Positions 57,280-64,000 of a stretch of DNA of 64,000 nt are shown piece after piece. The notes under the pieces were generated by a model. The model was not told the DNA's origin. It was given only the letters and a program-made list of their open reading frames with translations, and searched no databases. A program made the position numbers and the translations under genes. This stretch comes from Coprobacter tertius (lineage in GTDB: Bacteria; Bacteroidota; Bacteroidia; Bacteroidales; Coprobacteraceae), in contig NZ_JANDHW010000003.1 in NCBI RefSeq assembly GCF_024330105.1, positions 124,001 to 188,000 of the forward strand, written 5' to 3'. Numbering within the stretch: the first letter of the stretch is position 1; each line of letters starts with the position of its first letter.

Positions 57280-57349
57280 AACCTTAACTATTAAGGTTTT
57301 ACAAGTAAGGCACCCAAAAAGGAACCCATTTTTAGGTTCTTTTGGGTGC
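57280..57349. terminator. Palindrome and terminator between att repeat and spanin gene
   Basis: First a perfect 8-bp palindrome AACCTTAA-CTA-TTAAGGTT (57280-57298), five bases after the att core. Then a long hairpin GCACCCAAAAAGGAACC / GGTTCTTTTGGGTGC (57310-57326, 57335-57349), T-rich on its right. It closes the lysis operon, and perhaps also stops transcription entering from the left. Confidence 0.7.
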
Positions 57350-57366
57350 TTTCCTTTTATCCCCCG

Positions 57367-57987
57367 TTAAAACAATTTGCGGAAGAAGCCGACTACGGCC
57401 GTAAATACTTTCGTCTTCCGAAGGAAGAAAAAGGCAACCGCCAATAGTACCAAAATCCCGAAAATGTAACGCCACCTGTACGGGTCGGCCGCCGGCTTCT
57501 CGGTAATATCGGCTTCCTTATCGGTGTCCGTATTCACTTTTTCCGCCTTGGTCGTTTCCGTCTTCTGTTCTTCCTGTGTTACCCCGGTCGCTTCGGTATT
57601 CTGTTTTACCGTGAATGTTTCGATACTCTTAATAGCTCCCTGCCTTCCGGTATCGGGCGGCTGCTTTTCTTTCGGTTCCTTCGGCCGGTTCTTGGGCGTG
57701 TCTGCAACCGTCTTAGACGGGCCGCCCGTCTTCGTAGTGCTCTGCTTTACCGGCAGGGTATCGGGTTCCGGCGGGAAAAACTCGATTTTCGTATAGGTTA
57801 CTTCTACGCCTTCGGTTTTCGTACTGTCTACCGTCCGGCGAAATTCGGCCGCCGTCGTTTCGTCCCGCTTTTCTTCGGTCTTAGCCGTTTCCTTCGTGCT
57901 GCCGGCCAACTTTCGCGGCGTGCTGCAACCGGCAAGCAATACGGATAAAAGCAACGCAATTACTACTATGCTAAATTTCGGTTTCAT
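57367..57987 (-). CDS. Probable unimolecular spanin (lipoprotein with C-terminal membrane helix)
   Basis: 206 residues. A lipoprotein signal ends in LLAGC with Cys at 21. A long polar, Lys/Glu/Thr-rich linker with no membrane part spans about 25-170, and one C-terminal helix lies at about 174-189 followed by basic residues. A lipid anchor at one end and a membrane helix at the other is exactly the layout of u-spanins, which fuse outer and inner membranes in the last step of phage lysis. It overlaps the endolysin by 4 bp (ATGA), which strengthens the call. Confidence 0.75.
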   Translation of the reverse strand: MKPKFSIVVIALLLSVLLAGCSTPRKLAGSTKETAKTEEKRDETTAAEFRRTVDSTKTEGVEVTYTKIEFFPPEPDTLPVKQSTTKTGGPSKTVADTPKNRPKEPKEKQPPDTGRQGAIKSIETFTVKQNTEATGVTQEEQKTETTKAEKVNTDTDKEADITEKPAADPYRWRYIFGILVLLAVAFFFLRKTKVFTAVVGFFRKLF

Positions 57988-58508
57988 ACTGAATATTTTA
58001 AGGCGTTAAGCCGGTTAAGCCACCCTTTGATAAACCGCTTTTGCGAAGGGTCGCGTTCCACAATCCGGTAAAGGAAGGCTTTGCGCTCGGCCTTAATCGT
58101 GTCGAACAATGTACGCGGGTCGGCGTTATTGACTGCCTGCAAGGTCTTCGGGCCTACGATACCGTCCGCTTGTACTCCTAATACGCGCTGGGGTATCTTA
58201 ATACCGTTCGCGCCGGAACCCCAGACCCAATCCACCAAAATATCGGCGACCGGCTGGCTTGCGATGTCGTCGGCCTTCCACCTGTCCCAATAGTGGGGCT
58301 TTAATACCCGGTTCAAAACGTCGTCTTCCGTAAGTAGTTTAAGGTCGTCTACGTCTATATCGCCGTCCCCGTCCTTATCGTAGCCTACTTTGCGCCAAGT
58401 AGCAATAGTTACGCCTTTGTTCGTCGCGCCGCCTTTATCCAGCGGGTCGTTTACAAACCCGCCTTCCCACTTCAAAATGAAGGGTAATAGTTTTCTTACG
58501 TCTGCCAT
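57984..58508 (-). CDS. Endolysin, GH108 muramidase with peptidoglycan-binding tail
   Basis: 174 residues. KWEGGF near 13-18 carries the catalytic Glu (15) of the GH108 family; GGATNKGVT follows. Unusually, [12 protein letters not shown] at 44-55 is a perfect EF-hand-type calcium loop inside the enzyme domain. The C-terminal part ([18 protein letters not shown]) is a PG_binding_3 domain. There is no signal peptide, so a holin or other route must release it. It degrades the cell wall. Confidence 0.88.
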   Translation of the reverse strand: MADVRKLLPFILKWEGGFVNDPLDKGGATNKGVTIATWRKVGYDKDGDGDIDVDDLKLLTEDDVLNRVLKPHYWDRWKADDIASQPVADILVDWVWGSGANGIKIPQRVLGVQADGIVGPKTLQAVNNADPRTLFDTIKAERKAFLYRIVERDPSQKRFIKGWLNRLNALKYSV

Positions 58509-58520
58509 ATCGAATTAGTT

Positions 58521-59189
58521 TTAGGACAATAACGTAGCTATCTGAACCCCGGCCTTGCGTATCAACATACCGACCTTTTGCGCGTCCATTTCGGTATTAC
58601 AATAGGTTAGGCCGACAATACCCAAGGGTGCGGTTCCCTTGTATATCGCCAATAGTGCTACTTCGGTTACGTTATTGGACTTCATTTTGAAATACAGCTT
58701 TTGGTCTAAGGGCTTAATATCTTCGATACTGCCGTAGAAAAAACCGTCTTCCAAGACCTTAGCAAGCAATGGATAACGCGAAAGGCTAAAATCTGCGTAT
58801 TCTTCTTCCACCCCTAAAACGCCGTCTTTCGTCGTTTCCAATCGCATAGAACCGAATAGGAACGGCAACCCGGAACCCAAATTAGAATTTCCGTTATGAA
58901 ATTCGATAAGCCAAGACCGCCCGGCTTCGGATTTGTTTAACAGCCGTTCCAAAATAAGGCGTATTTCGGTATCTGATTTTATACGCTTGGCTATCGCGTC
59001 TTCGTGCTGTTCAGTTCTCGTATTCTCGATTTTCTCCAACAAATAAGTAGGATTAAGTGCGAAGAATACGACGTACCCCGATAGCAGAAGGATAAACAAC
59101 CCTTTGATAATCGAGAAAAAGCCGTATTTGTTTTGCAAGGCTATTAGCTTTTGAAGAAAACCGATACCCTTTTCTATTTTCTGTTCCAT
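58521..59189 (-). CDS. Single-helix membrane protein with GAF-like domain, candidate holin-associated protein
   Basis: 222 residues. One strong membrane helix lies at about 24-46; the rest is soluble and resembles a GAF-type fold (WLIEFHNGNSNLGSGLPF, then EVALLAIYKG). It stands directly upstream of the endolysin in the late operon, where holins usually lie, but a one-helix protein with a big soluble domain is not a classical holin. A sensing or regulating role in lysis is possible. I keep the function open. Confidence 0.5.
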   Translation of the reverse strand: MEQKIEKGIGFLQKLIALQNKYGFFSIIKGLFILLLSGYVVFFALNPTYLLEKIENTRTEQHEDAIAKRIKSDTEIRLILERLLNKSEAGRSWLIEFHNGNSNLGSGLPFLFGSMRLETTKDGVLGVEEEYADFSLSRYPLLAKVLEDGFFYGSIEDIKPLDQKLYFKMKSNNVTEVALLAIYKGTAPLGIVGLTYCNTEMDAQKVGMLIRKAGVQIATLLS

Positions 59190-59194
59190 AGCTA

Positions 59195-59602
59195 CTACAA
59201 TTTAGACCCCGTAACTTCTATTCCTACTTTCTGCAAATCGGCCCGAACCATAGCCTTTACCGCGATGACTTCGGAAAGGTAGGCTTCGTATTCCGTTTTG
59301 TCCGTTTCGTCCGTCGATAGCCCAAGCACAAAAGCGTTATACTTGTTGATAAGGCTAAATTCTTCGGTTTCGTCCCGGCGGGAACGCAAAACGGCCTTTA
59401 CGCATTTGTCGTAATCCGGCCGGCCCCATACTTCCACCGTGTCGTAGTCGTACGCCTTCCTTGCGGCCGGGGCCTGTTCGCCTTCCTGTTCGGCCATAGG
59501 TTCCGGCTGTATTTCCACTTCGGTAATATTGTAGTTGTAATGCCAACTGCCGTTACCCAAGTCCTGCAAAATGGGCGGTCTATCGTTTGAATTTGATTTC
59601 AT
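59195..59602 (-). CDS. Small phage protein of unknown function
   Basis: 135 residues. The N-terminus (ILQDLGNGSWHYNYNI) and a C-terminal helical half are typical of a conserved unnamed protein in Bacteroides phage late regions, often near tail genes. No signal or membrane helix is seen. Its start overlaps the reverse transcriptase end by 23 bp, so translation is coupled to the DGR. Confidence 0.65.
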   Translation of the reverse strand: MKSNSNDRPPILQDLGNGSWHYNYNITEVEIQPEPMAEQEGEQAPAARKAYDYDTVEVWGRPDYDKCVKAVLRSRRDETEEFSLINKYNAFVLGLSTDETDKTEYEAYLSEVIAVKAMVRADLQKVGIEVTGSKL

Positions 59603-60590
59603 ACTTCGATGTTTTAGAAAGTTTCTTAATCAAGTGTTTGCTATCGCAAGACTTCGCCCAACCCCACCAAGGGCAAATAGCCTGCTTAAAGTCCTTTTCG
59701 GATAGTGGCCTTTTCCGCTTGTTAATTTTCGCCAACCGCCGGCAAAAGGTCTTTTTAATGCCCTTTCGCATTTTGGTATGCGTGTGGAAAAATACATATC
59801 CTACGAAGTCGATACCGCGAGCCGCTACGGGGAAAACTTGCCAGTTCCCTTTAACCTCTAATTTCAAGTCCCCCAAATACTCCCTAATTTCGCCCATTAA
59901 GGAATGAAGGTAGGCTTTGTCGGGCGCAAGTATTACAATATCGTCCGCATAGCGGAAGTAATATTTTACGCCTTTCTGCTCCTTTATCCAATGGTCGAAG
60001 TAGGTTAAATAAAGGTTAGCGAAATATTGGCTTAGATAATTTCCGATAGGTACGCCGTCCGCCGAATCTACAATTTCGTCAAGTAGGCGAAGTAGCCTTT
60101 TATCCTTCAACTTGCGGCGTAGAATGGATTTTAGCACGTCGTGGTTAATCGAAGGATAGAACTTGCGAATATCCAATTTCAAGCAGAACGTAGTACCTTC
60201 CGGGTCTTCCCGTAGGGCTTGTTTTACCTTCTTCGCGGCCGCATGAATCCCCCGGTTCTTAATGCAGCTATAAGTGTCCGCCGTGAAAGTCGAAACCCAT
60301 ATAGGCTCTAAGACGTTCATTATAGCGTGGTGCAAAATACGGTCGGGAAAGTAAGGCAAGCGGTATATTTCCCGTTCTTTGGGTTCGTAAATAGTGAATA
60401 CGTCGTACTTAGACGTATGGAAAGTACCGTTTAGCAAAATTTCGCGTAACTTCAATAGGTTTGCTTCCCTGTTTTTGTCGTGTTCTATAACTCCGTACGT
60501 GCGTAACTTACCCTTACGGGCCTTTTCGTCCGCAAGCTGCAAGTTCTCGATAGAACAAATCTTTTCGTACAAGTTACCTATTCGCTTCAT
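59580..60590 (-). CDS. DGR reverse transcriptase
   Basis: 336 residues. The reverse-transcriptase palm is complete: LKLDIRKFYPSI (first catalytic Asp at 140), GVPIGNYLSQYFANLYL (182-188 IGNYLSQ, the DGR-type motif in place of the intron-type QGxxxSP), and YADD at 214-217. No maturase or nuclease domain follows, as expected for DGR enzymes. It copies the template repeat RNA with errors at adenines. It lies directly downstream of the template repeat, within the VP-accessory-TR-RT order. Confidence 0.95.
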   Translation of the reverse strand: MKRIGNLYEKICSIENLQLADEKARKGKLRTYGVIEHDKNREANLLKLREILLNGTFHTSKYDVFTIYEPKEREIYRLPYFPDRILHHAIMNVLEPIWVSTFTADTYSCIKNRGIHAAAKKVKQALREDPEGTTFCLKLDIRKFYPSINHDVLKSILRRKLKDKRLLRLLDEIVDSADGVPIGNYLSQYFANLYLTYFDHWIKEQKGVKYYFRYADDIVILAPDKAYLHSLMGEIREYLGDLKLEVKGNWQVFPVAARGIDFVGYVFFHTHTKMRKGIKKTFCRRLAKINKRKRPLSEKDFKQAICPWWGWAKSCDSKHLIKKLSKTSKYEIKFKR

Positions 60591-60704
60591 TGCGTTACTC
60601 GTTTGCTGATTTCTTAGGGAACGTTCGGGAAGTCCTACTAATGCCCCTTAAATAGTTGTTGTTTTTTGCCAAGTGGCAAGGTTTTTACCCCCATAAAAAA
60701 AACT

Positions 60705-60817
60705 GCATAGCTGAGAGCCGATATTCGCATTCGTATTCGAAGCCGTGTTATTCGTATTCGCGTACGAAAAGCCGGCATTCGCGCTGTTATTCGCATTACC
60801 GCCGAAAAGCACGCCCC
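60705..60817 (-). repeat. DGR template repeat (TR)
   Basis: 113 bp that match the variable repeat at 61300-61412 without gaps. Of 28 adenines on the coding (minus) strand, 15 differ in the VR; none of the other 85 bases differ. Read in the VP frame, the TR is rich in AAT/AAC (Asn) codons, the usual DGR design, because mutation of both As reaches many amino acids. It starts 21 bp after the accessory ORF. A hairpin TTGCC/GGCAA (60666-60679) lies between it and the RT gene. Confidence 0.96.
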
Positions 60818-60838
60818 AAGGGTAAACCGCCTATAATT

Positions 60839-61180
60839 CTATTCGAAATAATACCTTGTACCCGAAGCCCGCATAGTTACTTTACGCGGAAAGGCGTTGC
60901 GCTCCTTAATCTTCCCAAGGATATATTTAATTTCCTGCGAATTGGTAAAGAACTTCCGCGCTTCATTATCCGGGTCTTCTCGGTTGAACTTAATCTTAAC
61001 CAAGAAGCGGTTATTTCCGAACTTCGTTTTAACGTCGTCCAAATAGTCTACAACCCAAAACGAAAGATTGATTAACTTTTGCTGGTTCGTTTCCGGGCAG
61101 TTGAAATGCTTGTTATTCGCGTCCGGCTCAATCTGCAAGAAAGCCAAACTTCCGTCGTCCTGTCTGTTGTTGTTTTCCAT
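60839..61180 (-). CDS. Small ORF in the DGR accessory position
   Basis: 113 residues. It lies between the target gene and the TR, where Avd-type accessory proteins are encoded. It does not look like the four-helix Avd: it has a mixed alpha/beta pattern (FLVKIKFNRED, then EIKYILGKIKERNAF and FPRKVTMRASGTRYYFE). It has no membrane part. It could be a different accessory class, a host-phage structural protein, or a DGR helper. Its role is not known. Confidence 0.6.
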   Translation of the reverse strand: MENNNRQDDGSLAFLQIEPDANNKHFNCPETNQQKLINLSFWVVDYLDDVKTKFGNNRFLVKIKFNREDPDNEARKFFTNSQEIKYILGKIKERNAFPRKVTMRASGTRYYFE

Positions 61181-61196
61181 TTTTGCGAAAAATTGA

Positions 61197-61242
61197 ACGG
61201 CGGGCGTTCGTCCTGATTTGGGCTAATTCGAAAGCCCGCCGT
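61197..61242. other. Long-loop inverted repeat downstream of the DGR target gene
   Basis: Perfect 9-bp arms ACGGCGGGC (61197-61205) and GCCCGCCGT (61234-61242), 28-nt loop, about 43 bp past the VP stop. DGRs can have a hairpin just after the VR that helps target recognition; this one could be that or a terminator. There is no T-run. Confidence 0.5.
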
Positions 61243-61284
61243 AGTTAAACCTTCTTTGTTAAATGCGTTCCGTTACGTGTCGTT

Positions 61285-62604
61285 TCAAGCGGGTAAAAAG
61301 CAAAGCCGAGAGCCGATATCCGCAGTCGTAGCCGAAGCCGCGTTAAGCGTATGCGCGTACGAAAAGCCGGCAAACGCGCCGTAATGCGCATTACCGCCGA
61401 AAAGCACGCCCCTTTGTCCGGTATTGCTTGCTACGTTCGTATAGAAGTAATCGGCGAAGTAAGTAGTAGAACTTGCGCCTACCTCTACCGGCATATTCTC
61501 GCCGTACTCGCCAATCATCATAATTTTAACGTAGCCTTCCTTTCGGGGTAACTCGCCGCGCTTTTCGTAATCGGTATAGTCGCTATCTTGGTACTTGGCC
61601 GGGTCGGTACATACGAAGAACTCACTAACGCCGCCAGCGTCCGCACTTTGAATATTGCACTTGCAGCCGTCCGTCCAACTCCATACGTGCCCGAAAGGAT
61701 TTTCCAAACCTCGGTAGCTGGGTACGCTAAGGGTTTGGGTATTCGTGCCGGCATCGTCTTTATTTACCGTATATTCTACTACGCCGGTCTTGTTTCCTAA
61801 CGCGTTAGTAACACCGCAAGGAATTACCGGGTAATACCCGAATAAATCCCAATTTGAAAGGTTGGTAACGCCTTGGCTTAATCCGCCCTGCTTATATCCT
61901 TCGCTCGTGGGTTCGGCGTTATAGGCAAGCTGGCAATTAAAGTTAGCGTATTCGACGGCATAAAGCCACCAACAAGTTTTTTGTACCTCGTAAACGTCGC
62001 AATTCCAACCTGCCCCGTTCTTGCCGGCATTACCTCGGTTACGTGCGTATGCCCGGAAATTGGTAAGGCTGATAACCGTAGCAGGCATACCTATAAGCGA
62101 CTTAAATGTACCGTCTTTGCTTGCGTCGTTGTTACCCCCTCGGAAAGCTGCGGAAGTGTTTACGACGCTTGCAAGTTTCGGCGTAGCCGATACGGTGCGG
62201 TCTACGGCTGCTTCATAAGCCGAACGATAGGCAAGCGGTACCAAGTGGAACCCCGGTAATGCGTGTTCAGAAAGAAGACAGCGAAATTTAGTACCGTCTA
62301 CTTCGAACTTGCGGTAGTGGGCCGGTATTTCTACCATTACCTGCCCGTCGGTACCGTCAAGTTTGGCAGCCGCCCCCGTATCGCGCTTGGTGCTGTCGTT
62401 CGCATGAAGGTAGTAAGCCACCGTTCCGTTATCGCGCAAGATACAACGGCGCATTTTACTTTGAATAGGCAGCGAAACGTGAAGTTCCGGGCGACCAATT
62501 CGGGTACAAGCCGAAGAAGCTACGTTAGAATCCCATTCTATACCGTAGTAGTAATCGTAGGGAAACGTCGGCTTCGTGTTTCCTACTCCAATCAATAAAC
62601 CCAT
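61285..62604 (-). CDS. DGR-diversified tail-associated protein, C-type-lectin-like
   Basis: 439 residues from ATG 62602-62604 (MGLLIGVGNTKPTFP); a TTG 10 codons upstream is less likely. The C-terminal 250 residues have features of the formylglycine-enzyme/C-type-lectin-like domain, with FGHVWSWTDGC near 325 and the ending GSRLC. The VR lies in the last 41 residues, at the ligand-binding face of that fold. In phages such proteins bind the host surface, so variation would change adsorption. It lies between two small phage ORFs. Confidence 0.9.
   Translation of the reverse strand: MGLLIGVGNTKPTFPYDYYYGIEWDSNVASSACTRIGRPELHVSLPIQSKMRRCILRDNGTVAYYLHANDSTKRDTGAAAKLDGTDGQVMVEIPAHYRKFEVDGTKFRCLLSEHALPGFHLVPLAYRSAYEAAVDRTVSATPKLASVVNTSAAFRGGNNDASKDGTFKSLIGMPATVISLTNFRAYARNRGNAGKNGAGWNCDVYEVQKTCWWLYAVEYANFNCQLAYNAEPTSEGYKQGGLSQGVTNLSNWDLFGYYPVIPCGVTNALGNKTGVVEYTVNKDDAGTNTQTLSVPSYRGLENPFGHVWSWTDGCKCNIQSADAGGVSEFFVCTDPAKYQDSDYTDYEKRGELPRKEGYVKIMMIGEYGENMPVEVGASSTTYFADYFYTNVASNTGQRGVLFGGNAHYGAFAGFSYAHTLNAASATTADIGSRLCFLPA
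61300..61412 (-). repeat. DGR variable repeat (VR)
   Basis: 113 bp covering VP residues 399-435, just before the C-terminus. The 15 differences from the TR change 11 residues (407, 408, 409, 411, 418, 420, 422, 425, 427, 429, 433) and leave one silent change at 434. Changes include Asn to His, Tyr, Phe, Leu, Ala, Thr and Asp. Confidence 0.96.
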
Positions 62605-62617
62605 AGCCGTATAAGAT

Positions 62618-62887
62618 TTAGTACCCCCACACAAGGGTAGCGTTAATACTCGTTTGCTTAATCTCGCGGACTATTTCGGGGTTCCAGCCTGTTTCGAAGC
62701 GCGTAGCTACGAACTTGCCCGGCTCCATGCCCCAAAGGTTTACTTCAAGAACTACGGCGGTTTCTCCGTCGTTCTTAATGTTAAATGGCGTATCTTCCAT
62801 TTTGAAGTTACCCGTACTTAGCCCTTCAATGGGGCCAATTCTTCCAATTTGGGCGGAAACCGTTTCGCCCCCTCTCGTTGTACTCAT
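62618..62887 (-). CDS. Small phage structural protein, unknown
   Basis: 89 residues with alternating beta segments (FNIKNDGETAVVLEVNLWG, then VATRFETGW). It has no signal peptide. It stops 13 bp before the DGR target start, so the two are translated from one message. It could be a tail-fibre connector; the role is inferred from position only. Confidence 0.6.
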   Translation of the reverse strand: MSTTRGGETVSAQIGRIGPIEGLSTGNFKMEDTPFNIKNDGETAVVLEVNLWGMEPGKFVATRFETGWNPEIVREIKQTSINATLVWGY

Positions 62888-62971
62888 TTCTCCTATTTTT
62901 TAAGTTACACAAAAATACCCACTCGCGTATTATAATAATACGCTTGTTGGTAAAATATTAAAAACTCACAA

Positions 62972-64000
62972 CTATTGCCAAGTCTTTTCTAATATGTCAG
63001 TACCCCAATTTAATACAATCCAATATGGTTGCCCATTGGAATAAGGAACGCATAGTAATTCTATAACTCGCCCTAATATTTGTATGGCAAAAGGGTCGGT
63101 TTCATCTATTGTTCCGGTTTTAGGCTTTCCGCCAATACCTATATAACTCGATTGGGATGCCGAGGATACAAGTAGTACCGTCTTTGCAAAAGAGGCCGGC
63201 GTTCTTGTATAGGGCGGGAATCTATTATTTAAGATAGTTATACGCGCCCCGATATACTTTTCATCGAATGGTAATTCTATCCAATCTTCGTAAGAATGGT
63301 AGGTATCTTCAAGGCCGGACGAAACGATATTTAGGTTTTCTTTTATCTGGAATACGTGCCTTGTTGAGTTCCAAACCGCGTCCGAATCTCCAAGATAAAT
63401 AAAAGGTGTTTGTAAATATCCTGCGAAAATACCTTTTGAAGTATACATAGAACCGTCCTGTAACACCCTAAAAGGTGCGGACGCGCGATTGGCTTTTGTC
63501 GCCCCCGCCCAAAACCTAACGCTTGTTTCGCTGGTTCCTTCGCCCGTAATTCCCGCTTTAATTGTACTGTCGTTTCCGGCAAGTTGTACGGTACCGGAAG
63601 TAACTATACCACCATTTATTACGGTCTGCGTATTGTCGTATTCTACTGCTTCTACCCAATCGGAAGCAACGAAATTCCCCGTAGTTCGGGTTACATTACA
63701 CTTACGTAATACTTTCCCGTCTACCCAAATATCGCCTTTTTTATACGGCGGTATTGGCTGGGCCGTATATACCTTATTATTGTCGCCTATCATTTCTTCA
63801 AGGTCGGCAACGTCCTTTATAGAACCGTCCGAAGAAACGAATTTTATATTACCGCCGATTTCGCCCGCGTCCAAATCAAAATAAGTTTGTCCGTCCGCGC
63901 TTTGAACACGTCCCGTAGTAAGAAAACGCCCGTTAATGGTAGTCGCGCCATAAGTAAGGGCAATAAGACGCGCCGGCCGTTTCCCGTCGGTGTCCGTTAT
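62972..64000 (-). CDS. Phage tail protein, N-terminal part outside window
   Basis: The frame is open from the stop at 62972 to the right edge, at least 342 codons. A TTG at 63872-63874 is inside the frame, not a real start: the upstream sequence reads TGRVQSADGQTYFDLDAG and continues the protein. Beta-rich repeats with GGIVTSGTVQLAG and GSMYTSKGIFAGYLQTPF are typical of tail-tip or fibre-associated proteins in Bacteroides phages. It lies upstream of the DGR target, in line with a late tail operon. Confidence 0.75.
   Translation of the reverse strand: MTDTDGKRPARLIALTYGATTINGRFLTTGRVQSADGQTYFDLDAGEIGGNIKFVSSDGSIKDVADLEEMIGDNNKVYTAQPIPPYKKGDIWVDGKVLRKCNVTRTTGNFVASDWVEAVEYDNTQTVINGGIVTSGTVQLAGNDSTIKAGITGEGTSETSVRFWAGATKANRASAPFRVLQDGSMYTSKGIFAGYLQTPFIYLGDSDAVWNSTRHVFQIKENLNIVSSGLEDTYHSYEDWIELPFDEKYIGARITILNNRFPPYTRTPASFAKTVLLVSSASQSSYIGIGGKPKTGTIDETDPFAIQILGRVIELLCVPYSNGQPYWIVLNWGTDILEKTWQ

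Larger units (their letters stand above)
57276..64000 (-). mobile_element. Late end of a DGR-bearing prophage, right side outside the window
   Basis: All nine ORFs lie on the minus strand in tight order: a tail protein, a small structural protein, a DGR target protein, an accessory ORF, a reverse transcriptase, a small ORF, a membrane protein with GAF-like part, an endolysin and a spanin. Base composition is richer in GC and in TCG/CGN codons than the chromosome on the left. No integrase or capsid gene of this phage is inside the window. The phage type cannot be settled. Confidence 0.85.

Noticed and set aside
59580-60590. Group II intron maturase or retron RT
   Set aside because: No maturase or endonuclease domain, the motif is IGNYLSQ rather than QGxxxSP, and the TR/VR pair explains the RT.
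60656-61075. A 139-codon plus-strand ORF covering the template repeat
   Set aside because: It is the antisense shadow of the TR and accessory ORF; its composition (Tyr/Ser/His repeats) comes from the AAT/AAC-rich template read backwards.
62972-63874. TTG at 63872-63874 as start of the tail protein
   Set aside because: The frame continues upstream to the window edge with protein-like sequence, so the gene is simply cut.

Overview
The window comes from a gut-type member of the order Bacteroidales. This is supported by the AT-rich chromosome, promoters of the TTTG-N19-TAnnTTTG kind (clear before tRNA-Ser and rnpB), a short primary sigma factor of about 286 residues, an M49 dipeptidyl peptidase III, BlaR1-type proteins with TonB-plug-like tails, and an NBU2-type mobilizable element. 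The genus cannot be fixed from sequence reading alone.

Bases 1-45,900 are chromosomal core. From left to right they carry: a secreted BSP-family metallopeptidase (cut by the left edge); a PfkB sugar kinase; an electron-transfer-flavoprotein/acyl-CoA dehydrogenase cluster; purine genes (a PurF-like protein lacking the catalytic cysteine, purL, purA); a LysE-type exporter with a CBM9-like protein; an LtaS-type sulfatase-fold membrane protein; a Fur regulator; AlkD-like and dipeptidyl-peptidase-III genes; a BlaI/BlaR1 pair with three phased operator-like sites; a LytTR/LiaF-like pair; M23-dxr-rseP-rlmI; an OmpA porin; and leuA-leuC-leuD-cimA-like-leuB. The leu cluster is preceded by a promoter, a Leu-codon-rich leader peptide and an attenuator. 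rpoD, an HtrA protease, RNase P RNA, a YihY membrane protein, folC, a split chromate-transporter pair and thioredoxin follow.

At 45,971-46,055 lies tRNA-Ser(UGA). Its 3' end is one copy of a 13-bp direct repeat; the other copy is at 57,263-57,275. Between them is an 11.2-kb NBU2-like mobilizable element. It carries a macrolide efflux gene (mef(En2)-like) and a lincosamide nucleotidyltransferase (lnu(AN2)-like), a broken acetyltransferase, a MobV relaxase with a hairpin-rich probable oriT, a primase, a RepA-type ATPase with inverted-repeat clusters, a DUF3853 protein, a DUF1016 nuclease-like protein and a tyrosine integrase at the right end.

Directly beyond the right att copy, bases 57,276-64,000 are the late end of a prophage, all on the minus strand and running off the right edge. 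It contains tail genes, a diversity-generating retroelement (DGR) and a lysis module (endolysin plus a one-protein spanin). The DGR is the most striking system here: a 113-bp template repeat and a 113-bp variable repeat differ at 15 positions, and every one is an adenine of the template on the coding strand (15 of 28 adenines, 0 of 85 other bases). The changes fall in the C-terminal C-type-lectin-like end of a tail-associated protein. The reverse transcriptase has the DGR-type IGNYLSQ and YADD motifs. The small ORF in the usual accessory-protein position does not look like a classical Avd.
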